A DNA stretch of 64,000 nucleotides, taken from Xestospongia bergquistia (lineage: Eukaryota > Porifera > Demospongiae > Haplosclerida > Petrosiidae). How positions within the stretch are numbered: position 1 is the stretch's first letter; each line of letters starts with the position of its first letter. The notes below the pieces were generated by a model, which saw only the letters and a list, made by a program, of their open reading frames with translations, ran no database searches and was not told where the DNA came from. The stretch covers positions 5,355,155 to 5,419,154 of the forward strand of contig OZ014422.1 in the NCBI GenBank assembly GCA_963965975.1, in the 5' to 3' direction. Shown piece after piece: positions 37,481 through 50,766 of this stretch. Position numbers and translations under genes: made by a program.

Positions 37481-40400
37481 TCAGTTCATATTATGTTGAT
37501 ATTTAGAGTACACCTCTGGTTTAGTAAGGTATTCACGTATAGTTACTGCAGTTGAGTGTTGTCCTACAATAGGTCCCTCCACTGATCTTATAATGTTCTC
37601 CCATGTTACAGGACTTGATGTAGTGTCCCTCCAACTAGTCAATACTTCAGTAAGTCTCACCATATTGGTTTTATTACTTTGAGATAGACCATTAAGAACA
37701 CATGTTTGTACTCCTAGTGATGAACCAACTTCATACCATTTGTGTTCAATACATGCTAGTAGATTGAGTAGATCAAGTTGTTCAGGAACTTTCCTTAATA
37801 CTGCAGTAATATCTGTGTAATATAGTGATATATGTCATTAATAGACCAATAATGGGTATTTGACTATATAAGGAAGTAATATATATAACAGAGTCTAGTA
37901 TATAGTAATTGTTATAGTATTTATAAAGTACTTATAGTAACCTTATATCAGTAATAGATAGTCTGAGGTTATATATATACAACGTTACATCTGATACAAG
38001 TATTACAATTAATAACTTTATAATACTCAATACTTATATTATATACTCACTAACCTTGATCAGTAATAGGACTATCAGTGACTATTTCTTTTAGCCAGAC
38101 ACCTTGACGTAATGGGTTAATATCATCTACAGAAGCACCATCATCACAACATGTCACTTTCTTCTTAGTATCATTTGGACAACAAAGATGATCAGTTGTT
38201 TTATGTATTGTACAATGAAAGTTCTCTTGAGGTATTGAAAGAATTGGTTTATATCGAAATTTCTTGACAACAGCATCAATTCCTTCTTTGATGCATTTTC
38301 GAATAATACAGGATTTCTCTGCAGGACCAGAGTAATGTATCTCCAACCAGTAAATAGCATCTACTAATAGAACTGCACCTCCCAGACCAGTACATGATAG
38401 ACGAATAGCATTGCGATATTGTAGATTGCCAGATGATGATGATTCAAGATTGAACTTTGGTGAAGATTTACGGCTGAGAAGGTTGACAACCAAAGCAGGA
38501 AAGAGACCTTGAGGGAGTGAATTCATATCCCATGTTAGAATGAGAGGATCTGTATTAGCTTTAAATACATCAGCTATTGAACTCTCTGAGATAGTAACAG
38601 TAGGAAGAACACTCGGAAGAAAGTACATGTACTTATCTGACTGAGTTTGAGGTAGAGATGCAATGATAAATACATCTTCCATTAACTTTAGAAAATCTTC
38701 TACTGAAAATACAGTAGAAAATCCTTCAGACAGACATGATTCCAGCAACCCTTTTTCAAAGATTCCTTTATTCTTAAGTTGTTTGTGAGCTTGTGGAGGA
38801 AGACGGATACCTTCAATCTGTAAATGCTCAGCAGCATCAGCAAAAGAGATGCTGATCAACTCAGAGAGTTTATTGAAGAGTGGTTGTGGATGTAGGAAGA
38901 CTACATCAGGGAGGACTTTGTGAAAGTACAAGAAGATGGTCAAATCATGGTAATACAATAATGCTGCCTCAACATCAACAATATTCATATTCAAAGCTGC
39001 ACTAATTTCCAAACATTTTGATTTACTGATGATCATAGTATTAGAGGCTTTGTGGAGCTGGTCTAAATCTAGCTGGAACAAGAACCATCGAGCTGGGATT
39101 TCTGCTTTAATGTAATGATCACATATCATCTCACGAATGGAATTAGCCATTTTAGTCTCGTCATTACCTCTAGCAATTGCATTAAAGGAAAAGATCACTT
39201 TCTCTCTAAATTCACGATAGTCTAGTCTCATCTCACTAAATCGCTCAAAAGTGGACCAAAGGATAGCATCTTTCTCATCCAGTGACTCACTACACTCATC
39301 AATCTTATCATAATATGTTCCCAGTACTATAAAGTGAGGCTCTTTGTGGGAAATCTTGATATAAATGTTATGAAGGTTAGGTGGATTTACAGATGCTAAT
39401 GAACGAAATGATGCTTCAAGAAGTTGTAGGTGTGTCATCTGACGTTCCACTGGTTCACCAATTTGTTTTCCTCTAATACTGAAGTAAAATTTTGGTTTGT
39501 CTTGAAGCTTCTCATTTAACTTAAGTGTAAGAATATTGACTGGATTATAATGTAGCAGAGCAGGAGCAATATCTAAAAATGCAGCCTGACCCCCAGAATC
39601 TATAGCATAGATCCAGTGAGTGTTATAAAGTTCAGAAGACTTTGGTGCAGTACGTAACAGTTGAGCAACCTCTTCCCTTGCTGGAGAGGATTGAATAGTA
39701 GTTTCTGTAGATTGAGGGGTTTCTTTGGTAGGTGTGGCAACTGCAGCACTATTGACAAATTCATTATTATCAAAGCTGTCATCCTCATCGTCATCATCAA
39801 CCAGTAAACTGTTGTCTACATCTTCCCCTTCTGATGATCGAGACTTGATACCTCCTTTCATGGTTCTGGCAACCATTGCTTTTAGAGACTCATAGTCTAC
39901 CTTACACCAAAATTGGGTAGATAAACTAGTTGATTCTCCATCTGCTACAAGACCAGCAATCTCTACCTTCCTTACTTCAGGTGCTTTGATAACAGGAATA
40001 CTATGGTGGTTGTCAGGTGGATCTTCACCAAGTAGGAGTCTCAAAATGGAGGATTTTCCAGTAGCTGGTGCACCAGACAAGATAAGTTTGGTCCACTTAA
40101 CAATGACATAACCTTCATTGAGAGCATGATCCAGAAAACCAGAATAATCTATAAAACAATCAGTGATTATATAATGAAATAACAAATAGTGTAGTATACT
40201 TACCAGGTACTTCATCTTCATAAAAAAAGAAAACTTTATATTTTAGATGAGACTCCAGTTGACTAAATTTTATAGTGAACATCCCTGACGTTTTTGATAG
40301 TTGTGGAGGAGTAATACTGATAATAGCAGGTATTTCAATTGTTGCCATTGACAGGAGGTCAGTGTATTTTGATTTGAATTTGAAAACATTCTTTAAAGCT

Positions 40401-43400
40401 TTTATAACATTGCCACCATTACTAGCAGCGCCAGCTCTTTTCCCTCTTTGAGTTGACCATAATATGAATGTATCTGATCCAATCTTGTATGGAGTAGGTG
40501 GAGGAGCTCGTTTATCATGACGTCGATTAATATCAATGAAAAATAGTTTGGGTTTTCCTTGAAGTGTAGGACACTGCTGTACTTTGTCTACTAGTTCATA
40601 GATATTGACATGACAACAATCACTACAATACACATAGTGGTCATTATGTCCGTCATCAGATATACAACAGACAAAACTGTCATAGGTTGTGTGATCCATA
40701 CTAGCTATCTCTTCCATTAGTTGTATCATTTGTGTACTAGTAACATTAGTGTGGTGTTGAACTGAATATTGTAGGTACTGGAAAATACTCGTAAACATTA
40801 AAGAAGTAGCTTGTCCACCTATACATGAATTACCATCAATGTAATTTTCCTTTACAACAACCAATGCAATACCATGTGGTCTGGCATTCATAGGATAAGC
40901 TGGTGTTGGTGTCTCTTTTAGATTTTTAGAGTAATGGGCAACACACTCCACAGGAAGGAAAACTCCATGTCCTTTAGGACAAGTAAAACAAGAAACATCA
41001 CCATAGCAACCACTAGGGTACTTATTATCAGTACCAACTTGAGCATCCTGTTAAAAGATAACAGAGGAAATTATAATATAAAGTTTTACACTCTATATTA
41101 ATTACTATACATATATCTGATCACCTAGGAGATATCATTGTTATTACAATGATCTAGTACATTATAACATTTGAATGACTTTGTCATTTGTGAATGATAT
41201 AGTTAAATTATTAACATCCAATAAAGAGGATATTAATTAGTAGAGATATTAATAGAAGTGATGTAATATTTACTTTTAAGTACTTAATTATAACTTATGT
41301 ATATAAAATGTCCTTGCTAGTCAAATAAATCTATTAGGTAAATAATCTTTAAGTCCAGACTTGAAATGTCATTCTTAATTTGTGTATATAACATTATATT
41401 ATGTGATCTGAACATTCAAACATACATCAGTTATTACTTATTACTACATGTGAGACAATCTTTAAAACTAAAACTGATTAAAATTACAACATATAACATC
41501 AAACTCAAACTACTAGTGATATGAGACTTAATCAATGAACATTATCAATACATGTATATATACTCACTGTTTCTATTCCAGCAAAACATTGAGTGTCACT
41601 AACAAAAGTTAATGTTCCTAGCCATCTCACTGTACCAGTGATATTAACATCAGGTAATAACCAAGGAAGTGATATTGGATATTTTTCATTAACAACTCCA
41701 GCTACATACTTCCAAAACTCTACTGGTATAAATACTCTATCTCCCACAGAGAGAAGGATGGTTTCATCAATAAATGGCAGAGACACTGATACTCTGACAA
41801 TACAAGATAATATCAGACATCATATAATACATTATAGAGGATATAGTAGATGGTATATACTTTGTCTGTTATACTGCAGTATACAACATGTACTAAGTAC
41901 TACATCATTACATATTATTAATAGTTCTAATTGGAACACTCTATTAATACTCTCTATACAAGGATAATACATATTGTTACTATAGTAACATCTCATTAGT
42001 CATCTTATATATACTGGTACTTACTGTGTAGTAGTAGGTAGTTGATATGTAACATTCTTCTTAACAACATAATGATCATCAGTCTATAATGATATAGAAC
42101 TAATAACTATGATATAAAGTTATAAATGAAGTGATGAACTAATATTATTACAATTAATGAAAAAAATTAAGAAAAGAAAGATGTAGTTATAACAATGCCA
42201 AAAAGGAAAGAAACAATGTAGAGATGAATGAACACAATTCAAATAAGAATTATTATATTAATAGTCAAATAAATCTTTAAAGTTTAGAAAGAACTGTTAG
42301 CTACAACTTACATTTTAAATACTGCTACAGTATTTCAAAAGCATATATCATGAACTTAATAAAATCTTGTACTAATTGACTGTACTAGATATGTATCTTT
42401 GTCACAATTAATTATAGTTAACATTTAATAGATAGTGGGTGTGTTTAATTTATTCCATATAGACTTCACAAAGGGACTACAACAATTTTCTTTCTACAAA
42501 TACTTTTGTTTAAACTTATTTTGTCCTTGGAAGACATCTAGTAGTTTATTTAAACTAAGAGGTAATTAAGTAAGTTATCAACACAAATATATTTGTCAAT
42601 ATTTTGATATAACCCTCTAAGTTAGGGTTACATTCCATATAAGGACAATGACGTCCACTATTTAGAGGTTCCACTTTACTGCTGTATGATACAACTATTT
42701 CAGTTCAACTTGTTAACATAATATTAATAACTTTTAATGTTAAGATATATAGGGAACACTGTCTACTAATGTTCTATTATGATATATATCAGTGGTTATG
42801 ACATTATGTCCATTCATCAATTCATCTTATAAGAGCTTTAAATTATTGATTTGAAAAAATCATTATATATTTTAATTACAGTCTATTATTTGACTTATAA
42901 TTATGACATGATAATTTAATATATAGTCACATCTGGTATTTAAGTCCTATTCTATGATATATTCATTAACAACTGGATCATTAATAAAGAATTTCATTTT
43001 GTTGTTTACATGTTAAACCATGTTGATTATATATCAGTATATATGTGTTTCTTCGTGTATTGAGAATAATTAGATTAATAAGGAATGTAATTAATAATAC
43101 TTACACACATAACACTCCTACAAGTTGGCAGATACATAGTATGAGATATAAATAAATTATAGAGAATCTATAGATACCCATGATTGAAGAAATGGACTAA
43201 GTTATTAAAAATTTAAATAAAATTTTAGAATAGATGTCTTGTACGTGACATCATTTGTGTAAAATTTTGAACATGATCTGTGTCATAGCCACCATCTTTA
43301 AGGGAATGAAATCTACAAAATGTAGTGACAAGCTTACTATTGAATTCAGAGTTACCAATTATTGTTGAATACAGTTAAAAACCAAAGACTGATTTGTAAT

Positions 43401-43750
43401 ATAATGGAACAACTTGAAGATAAAAAGATTAGTCTTTATTGAGAAATGAGGTTATAAACACGTTCCCTGTATACTTTACTCAACAACATATCAACAAATT
43501 GTCTCAAATTGAAATATACTATAAAATTTAATTGGGCTATGGGTAGACTAAATAAGAGTTGTATATAGTGGAGCTGACAATTATTAGTAATTTTAGTAAT
43601 GACGGACAAAAAATATAGAATATTAATAGCGTCGTTCGGTCTGACGTTGCCGCCCATTTTGCAACGGTCGGCAACGCCACTCTCTTTGGATTAGTTGTAT
43701 AGAGAACTTACAGTATCAGGCTGGTCTTGTTTAGTCTGTTTTTCAGCCAT
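37481..43750 (-). CDS. Paralogue 1: CAP-Gly / pseudo-caspase / Roc-COR GTPase / death-domain protein
   Basis: Six exons (5' to 3'): 43750-43712, 42083-42025, 41793-41568, 41047-40204, 40148-38055, 37812-37481; all GT-AG, phases consistent, 3,594 nt, 1,197 aa. Residues about 34-108 are CAP-Gly-like (VGDRVFIPVEFW ... GTVRWLGTL ... FAGIET). Residues about 160-360 have the p20/p10 layout of caspases (ARPHGIALVVV, YDSFVCCI, GKPKLFFI, then SDTFILWSTQRG), but the His-Gly site reads SDDG (238-241) and the QAC site reads DIN (280-282), so it is predicted proteolytically dead. Residues 415-423 are a Walker A (GAPATGKSS), 573-577 DSGGQ, and 666-671 GTYYDK, as in Roc GTPases. A COR-like region (about 740-920) and a Cys/His-rich stretch follow, then a death domain (about 1088-1190: W-Y-x-V-G-S-S-L-G-V, W-R-D, TWENII). 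Probably a cytoplasmic signalling scaffold; start chosen at the first ATG of the short exon 1. Confidence 0.85.
39670..39840 (-). other. Acidic, Ser/Thr-rich insert between G1 and G3 motifs (paralogue 1)
   Basis: Residues about 495-550 of paralogue 1 are a low-complexity D/E- and S/T/P-rich stretch between the Walker A and the DSGGQ motif. The corresponding stretches in the other copies (46500-46660, 54000-54160, 61165-61320) differ in length and sequence far more than the flanks do. It is probably a disordered loop. Confidence 0.7.
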
Positions 43751-43850
43751 TTTAACAAACTAGATCAACCAGAAAGGATCGTCAAAGAATGCTAAATCAG
43801 GTTACGTACTCCAAACTTAGCCCACAAAATGTTCCAATATCCATTAAGAT

Positions 43851-43862
43851 AGCCACACCCAG
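43851..43862 (-). promoter_or_regulatory. CACCC box upstream of paralogue 1
   Basis: AGCCACACCCAG lies about 100 bp upstream of the start codon at 43750. The same AGCCACACCCA string occurs about 110 bp upstream of paralogue 2 (50880-50890) and about 85 bp upstream of paralogue 3 (57007-57017). CCACACCC is the known KLF/Sp-type site. Binding is inferred from conservation among copies only. Confidence 0.4.
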
Positions 43863-44010
43863 AAACAGGTCACATTTATGCCTACATAATACTTTTAAGA
43901 TAATGGATTGAAAAATGTTTTTTCAAATAATAATCACACTTTTGCAAAACTAATACCATAAGAAAAGAGCACACCATTAAGAAGCAGAAAATTTTAAAGT
44001 CAGCAATAAG

Positions 44011-44016
44011 TTTATT
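44011..44016 (-). terminator. Polyadenylation signal AATAAA, paralogue 2
   Basis: TTTATT on the plus strand, giving AATAAA about 67 nt past the stop codon on the minus strand. It is conserved at the same place behind paralogue 3. Confidence 0.45.
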
Positions 44017-44082
44017 AATAAAAAAATATTAAAAAGTTTCGATTAAACAAATAAACAAAACTTTAAAAGTTAAGTCAAATAT

Positions 44083-47000
44083 TTATTGTCGTACAAAGTC
44101 ATTCTTATGTTGATATTTGGAGTATGTCTTTGGATCACTCAAAAACTGTCGTATCTTTCCAGCTGTTAAATTATGGTTGAGAACAGGTGCTTCAAGAGCT
44201 TCAATAATTGTTTCCCAAGTAACATCAGTTGACATGGTATTCATCCAACTTTCAAGGACCTCATGTAGTCTTGTACTGTTTGACTTGTTACTTTGAGATA
44301 AACCCTCTAATACATTATATTCCACTTCAAGTGCTACTCCAATCATCCTCCATTCATACTCAATAGGTTTTAATTGACAAAGTAAGTCATAAATAGCAGG
44401 TACTTTCTTTAAGATGACAGAGATATCTGTTTAAAGAGACAGAGGTCACAAATATTATAATATAATATAATATGTAATCACTCTTAGTATTAATAATGAT
44501 ATTAAAAGAAATGACATGTGTACTAAGTAATGAGAAAATAGATATTCTATTAGAAACTTGTGATATTAGTATATGAAGTGTGATGAGTACTAAGGAATTT
44601 ACTATCTCCATATATGGTATATACTATTATAATATTGGGATATGTGGAAACAAGGAAATACTAATTGTCTACAATTAATGTACCATAAATAAATTATAAT
44701 AACTAAAATACAAAGACTAACTATACATTATCTTATTACTGATGCACTTTAATATCACTTGTTGATCTCATATGCTGTAATAACAATATAATGAATAAAA
44801 TTGCAGAAGTGGATACACTTATAATTTAAACAATTATAGTAAAGCCTACCAAGGTTTTCATAAGTGATCACTTACTAACCTTGTTGTTCAATAGGTTTAT
44901 CTGAGTTAGTCATCTCTATGAGCCATGGTGCCTGACGTAACTGGTCAATATCTGTGATAAATGTACTGTTGTTATAACATGTCACCTTCATTTGGTCTTC
45001 ATTAAGACGACAAAGATGATCACTAGTTTTATGTATCGTACAATGAAAATGTTCTTGAGGTATTGATAGAGTAATCTTGTACTGGAACTTCTTCACAACA
45101 GCTTTGATTCCTTCTTTAATTAAATGTCGAATAATACAGCATTTCTCTGCAGGACCAGAGTAATATATCTCCAACCAGTAAATAGCATCTACTAATAGAA
45201 CTGCACCTCCTGGTCCAATACATGATAGCTGTATAGCATTACGATATTGTAGATTGCCAGATGATGATGACCCAAGATTGAACTGTGGTGATGATTTACG
45301 ACTGAGAAGGTTGACAACTAAAGCAGGAAAGAGACCTTGAGGGAGTGACTTCATATCCCATGTTAGAATGAGAGGATCTGTATTAGCTTTAAATACATCA
45401 GCTATTGAACTCTCTGAGATAGTAACAGTAGGAAGAACACTTGGAAGAAAGTACATGTACTTATCTGACTGAGTTTGAGGTAGAGATGCAATGATCAATA
45501 CATCTTCCATTAACTTTAGAAAATCTTCTACTGAAAATATAGTAGAAAATCCTTCAGACAGACATGATTCCAGCAACCCTTTTTCAAAGATCCCTTTATT
45601 CTTAAGTTGTTTGTGAGCTTGTGGAGGAAGTCGGATACCTTTACTCTGTAAATGCTCAGCAGCATCAGCAAAAGAGATGCTGATCAACTCAGAGAGTTTA
45701 TCGAAGAGTGGTTGTGGATGTAAGAAGACTACATTAGGGAGGACTTTGTGAAAGTACAAGAAGATGGTCAAATCATGGTAATACATTAATGCTGCCTTAA
45801 CATCACCAACATTCATATTCAAAGCTGCACCAACTTCCAAACATTTTGATTTACTGATAATCATGGTATTAGAGGTTTTGTGGAGTTGGTCTAAATCTAG
45901 CTGAAACAAGAACCATCGAGCTGGGATTTCTGCTTCAATGTAATGATCACATATCATCTCACGAATGGAATTAGCCATTTTAGTCTCGTCATTACCTCTA
46001 GCAATTGCATTGATGGGAAAGATCACTTTCTCTCTAAATTCACGATAGTCTAGTCTCATCTCACTAAATCGTTCCAAAGTGGACCAAAGGGTAGCATCTT
46101 TCTCATCCAGTGACTCACTACACTCACCAATCTTATCATAGTATGTTCCCAGTACTATAAAGTGAGGTTCTTTGTGGGAAATCTTGATATAAATGTTACG
46201 ATGATTAGGTGGATCTACAGATGCTAACGAACGAAATGATGCTTCAAGAAGTTGTAGGTGTGTCATCTGACGTTCCACTGGTTCACCAATATGTTTTCCT
46301 CTAATACTAAAGTAAAATTTTGGTTTGTCTTGGAGCTTCTCATTTAACTGAAGTGTAAGAATGTTGACTGGATTATAATGTAGCAGAGCAGGAGCAATAT
46401 CTAAAAATGCAGCCTGACCCCCAGAATCTATAGCATAGATCCAGTGAGTGTTATAAAGTTCAGCAGACTTTGGTGCAGTAGGTAACAGTTGAGTGACTTC
46501 TTCCCTTGCTGGAGAGAATAGAATAGTTTCTGTAGATTGAGGGGTTTCTTTGGTAGGTGTGGGAACTGAAGCACTATTGACAACTACATTATCATCATCA
46601 AAGCTGTCATCATCAGATTCATCATCCTGTAAACTGTAGTCTACATCTTCTGATGCTAACGATTGAGACTTGAAACCTCCTTTCATGGTTCTAACAACCA
46701 TACTTTTTAGAGACTCATAGTCTACTTTATCCCAAAACTGGGTAGATAAACCAGTTGATACTCCTCCTGCTACAAGACCAGTAATCTCTACTTTCCTTAC
46801 TTCAGGTGCTTTGATGACAGGAGTACTATGGTGGTTGTCGGGTGGATCTTCACCAACCAGGAGTCTCAAAATGGAGGATTTTCCAGTAGCTGGGGCACCA
46901 GACAAGATAAGTTTGGTCCACTTAACAATGACATAACCTTCATTGAGGGCATGATCCAGTAAACCAGAATAATCTATAAAACAATCAGTGATCATATAAT

Positions 47001-50000
47001 GAGATAACAAAGAGTGTAGTATACTTACCAGGTACTTCATCTTCATTAAAAAAGAAAACTTTATATTTTAATTGAGACTCAAGTTGACTACATCTTCCTG
47101 AAATCATTCCTGATGTTCTGGAAACAAATGGAGGAATCATACTGATAATAGTAGGTAATTCAATTGTTGCCATTGATAGGAGGTCAGTAGATTTTGAATT
47201 TAATTTTAAGAAATCATCTAAAGCTAATGTGATGAAACTCCCATTGGCAATGGAGGTACGTCTTTTCCCTCTTTGAGTTGACCACAATATGAATGCATCT
47301 GAGCCAATCCTGTATGGAGTAGGTGGAGGAGCTCGTTTATCATGATGTCTATGAATATCAATGAAAAATAGTTTTGGTTTTCCTTGAAGTGTAGGACACT
47401 GCTGTACTTTGTCTACTAGTTCATAGATATTGACAAAATGGCGATCAATGCAATACATATAGTGGTCGTTCCATCCATCATCATATATATAACAGACAAA
47501 GCTGTCATAAGCTGTGTGATCCATACTAGCTATCTCTTCCACTAGTTGTATCATTTGTGTACTAGTAACATCAGTGTGGTGTTGAACTGAATATTGTAAG
47601 TACTGGAAAATACTAGTTAACTTTGAAGAATTAGCTTGTCCTCCTCTATATGGATGACCATCAATAAGATTTTCCTTTACAACAATCAATGCAATACCAT
47701 GTGGTCTGGCATTCATAGGATAAGCTGGTGTTGGTGTCTCTTTTAGATTTTTAGAGTAATGGACAACACACTCAACAGGAAGGAAAACTCCATGTCCTTT
47801 AGGACAAGTAAAACAAGAAACATCACCATAGCAACCACTAGAGTACTCATCGTCTGTAGCAACTGGAGTGTCCTGTTAAAAGATAACAGAGGAAATTATA
47901 ATATAAAGTTTTACACTCTATATTAATTACTATACATATATCTGATCACCTAGGAGGTATCATTGTTATTATAGTGATCTAAGGTCTATTCATGTTCACC
48001 TTGCCGGTAAAAAAATTATCACAGCTTTCTAATAACTCGACCAAATTCAAAATTTCAAAGCCATGTGATCTCCTGATGTCCATCCGGTTCTTTTGGAGTC
48101 ATTTTTTTTATATGATACAGATTTATTGTATTTTCCATAAGCAAAGTATAGAAGATGCCATTGACCACGAAGGAATGTGATCTCATGAATTTTGTTAATC
48201 AATAAAATGGCTGCCGCTTAAAGTGAGAAACCAGTACAGAAATACATTCTAACTATAAACGTTTAATCAATAGATATAAATAAAAGTACTGTACTACTGT
48301 AGCTAATAAATTTGTTCTCACAAGAAAATAAAATTACACGCAGACATTTGGGATGTTATTACATGGGATAACTCAAAGAATAACGCCACAAATATTTATT
48401 TTATTTATTTATTTATGATGTGTGGTATGTGTTATGTATACTAATTATACCCACTACTAATTTCCGGTGGCAAGTTGAACTTGAACAGACTATAGTACAT
48501 TATAACATTTGAATGAGTTTGTCATTTGTTAATGATATAGTTAAATTATTAACATCTAATAAAGAGGATATTAATTTATAGAGATATTAATAGAAATGAC
48601 TTAATAACTACTTTTAATTACTCAATTATAACATATGAATATAAAATTTCATTGTTAATAAAATAAATCTATTAGGTAAATAATCTTTAAGTCCAGACTT
48701 GAAATATCATTCTTCATTTGTATATATAACATTATATTATTTGATCTGAACATTCAAACACACATCAGTTATTACTTATTACTACATGTGAGATAATCTT
48801 TAAAACTAAAACTGATTAAAATTACAACATATAACATCAAACTCAAACTACTAGTGATATGAAACTTAGTTAGTGAATATTACCAATACATGTATATATA
48901 CTCACTGTTTCTATTCCAGCAAAATATTGATCATCACCAACAGGAGGTAATGTTCCTAACCATCTCACTGTACCAGTGATACAATCTTCAGGTAAATTAG
49001 ATAATAACCAAGGAAGTGTTACTGGCTTCCATCTATTTCTAAATCCAGCTACATACTTCCAAAACTCTACTGGTATAAATACTCTATCTCCCACAGAGAG
49101 AAGGATAGGTTCATCAATAAATGGCAGAGACACTGATAGTCTGACAATACAAGATAATATCAGTCATCATATAATACATTATAGAGGATATAGTAGATGG
49201 TATATACTTTGTCTGTTATACTGCAGTATACAACATGTACTAAGTACTACATCATTATATATTATTAATATTTCTAATTGGAACACTTTATTAATACTCT
49301 CTATACAAGGATGATACATATTGTTACTATAGTAACATCTCATTAGTCATCTTATATATACTGGTACTTACTGTGTAGTAGTAGGTAGTTGATATGTAAC
49401 ATTCTTCTTAACAACATAATGATCATCAGTCTATAATGATATAGAACTAATAACTATGATATGAAGTTATAGATTAAGTCATTAACTAAAATTATTACAA
49501 TTAATGAAAAAAAAACATGTAAAACAAGACTACAATTGAAAAAATTATCTTATAATTGTTTTAAAGATACTGGCTTCACAGTGAAGCACTGACTAGAGCT
49601 ACAAAGGTTGCATAATTAGCAACAGTGTCAGTGGTAGACTAATAGCTATAGAATGTTAGATATATATAAGAGCAGGCTAGTTCAAACATTGTCGTCAGTC
49701 ATACCCATCATCGTATTACTTGCAGTTAGAGTAATGAGATTCATTGGTTGCTTATGTGTCTGTGATTAAAGGATGTAGTTTAATTTTATTTGTTGCTCTC
49801 AACTTGCATACAACAATATATTAAAACAATGCCAACAAATATAACCTGTTACATATGACATATGCTCTAAAACAATTAACAAAGAGGTAATTATTAAACC
49901 AAATTATCTACACAACTATACTTTCTATAATATATTTATTAACAAATGGATCATTAATAAGTCACTTCATTTTGTTGTTTACATGTTAAATCATGTTCAT

Positions 50001-50766
50001 TATATATCAGTATGTCTTTCCTCATGTTTATTGAGAATAATTAGATTAATAAGGAATGCTATCAATAATACTTAAACAGACATACAGTACTTAACACTCC
50101 TACACAATATGGTCAGTTATATGGTAATGTTATTGTGGGATAAACAAGCTATAAAGAATCTACAGATTCTCGTGATTGAAGAAATGAACTAAGTCTGAAA
50201 AAGATTTCTAATAAAGATGAAATTTTAGAATAGAGATTTTGCATGTAACATAGTTCCTGTAAATTCTGAGCATGATCTGTGTCATAGAAACTGTCTTTGA
50301 GGAAAAAAATTTGCAAAATTTGTTGGCAAGTTTAGTTTTGAACATTTTTTGCACTTTCTGGAATTGTCAATTATAACTGAATACAGTTAAAAAACAAAAG
50401 TGGATACATAATATACTACAACTTTGAAGACAAGAAGACTAGACTTTATTAAGAAATGAGGCTGTGAACATACTCACTGTACACTTTACTCAGCAACACA
50501 TCTCCAAATTATCTTAAACTGAAATATCCTTCTAAAACTGATTTTGTGCTATAGGTAGGCCAATATAAGAGTGGACCTGACAATCAATAGTAATTTAGTA
50601 ATCATGGACAAAAGAGAAAAATATAATAGAATATTACTGGCAGATCAACCGGCCATCTCCCCTGTCTGGCGTTGCTGCCCACTTTGCAAGAGTAGGGCAA
50701 CGCCACTCTGTCAAGGTTAAAACTTACAGTAGGAGGGTGGTCTTGTTCAGTCTGTTTTTCAGCCAT
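44083..50766 (-). CDS. Paralogue 2: CAP-Gly / pseudo-caspase / Roc-COR GTPase / death-domain protein
   Basis: Six exons: 50766-50728, 49430-49372, 49140-48906, 47872-47029, 46973-44880, 44426-44083; GT-AG with matching phases, 3,615 nt, 1,204 aa. Same domain order as paralogue 1. The CAP-Gly-like exon is three codons longer (an LPED-type insertion, shared with copy 3). The caspase-like domain reads YDDG where active caspases have the His-Gly site and DIH where they have QAC, so both catalytic residues are missing. Walker A is GAPATGKSS, followed by DSGGQ and GTYYDK. The death domain (W-R-M-I-G-V-A-L-E-V ... W-M-N-T ... TWETII) differs clearly from that of paralogue 1 but nearly matches that of copy 3. 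The intron before exon 4 contains an extra 511-bp insertion. Confidence 0.86.
47982..48492. mobile_element. MITE-like insertion, about 511 bp, TA target-site duplication
   Basis: Paralogue 1 reads GATCTAGTACATTATAAC continuously at this intron position. Paralogue 2 has GATCTA, then 511 bp, then TAGTACATTATAAC, so a TA was duplicated. The insert ends are imperfect inverted repeats: AGGTCTATTCATGTTCACC at the left, and TAGTCTGTTCAAGTTCAACT as the reverse complement of the right end, both continuing into CTTGCC. Copies 3 and 4 lack it. A TA duplication and short inverted ends fit a Tc1/mariner-type non-autonomous element. The open frame at 47992-48180 is not a transposase. Confidence 0.8.
49500..49870. 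other. Extra sequence in intron 1 of paralogue 2
   Basis: The first intron of paralogue 2 contains a stretch (about 49500-49870) that does not correspond to intron 1 of copies 1, 3 or 4 by eye, with some non-AT-rich phrases such as CAGTGTCAGTGGTAGACTAA. It could be an old insertion; no terminal repeats or target duplications were recognised. Confidence 0.35.

Larger units (their letters stand above)
43751..44082. other. Intergenic region between paralogues 1 and 2
   Basis: Only 332 bp separate the start codon of paralogue 1 from the stop codon of paralogue 2. The right half is the 3' flank of paralogue 2 and resembles the 3' flank of paralogue 3 (51500-51700). The left half is the presumed promoter of paralogue 1 and resembles that of paralogue 2 (50767-50900). 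Confidence 0.65.

Noticed and set aside
40149..40221. Frame starting M-K-M-K-Y-L-V upstream of the GTPase exon
   Set aside because: It reads through the 55-bp intron between exons 4 and 5. The GT-AG borders and matching phases show exon 5 is entered by splicing, so this N-terminus is not a real start or signal peptide.
41593..41967. Plus-strand open frames over the CAP-Gly exons (also 48976-49314, 55929-56267, 63115-63411)
   Set aside because: They are antisense to a well-supported coding exon and its intron. Their similarity among copies follows from the similarity of the genes themselves.
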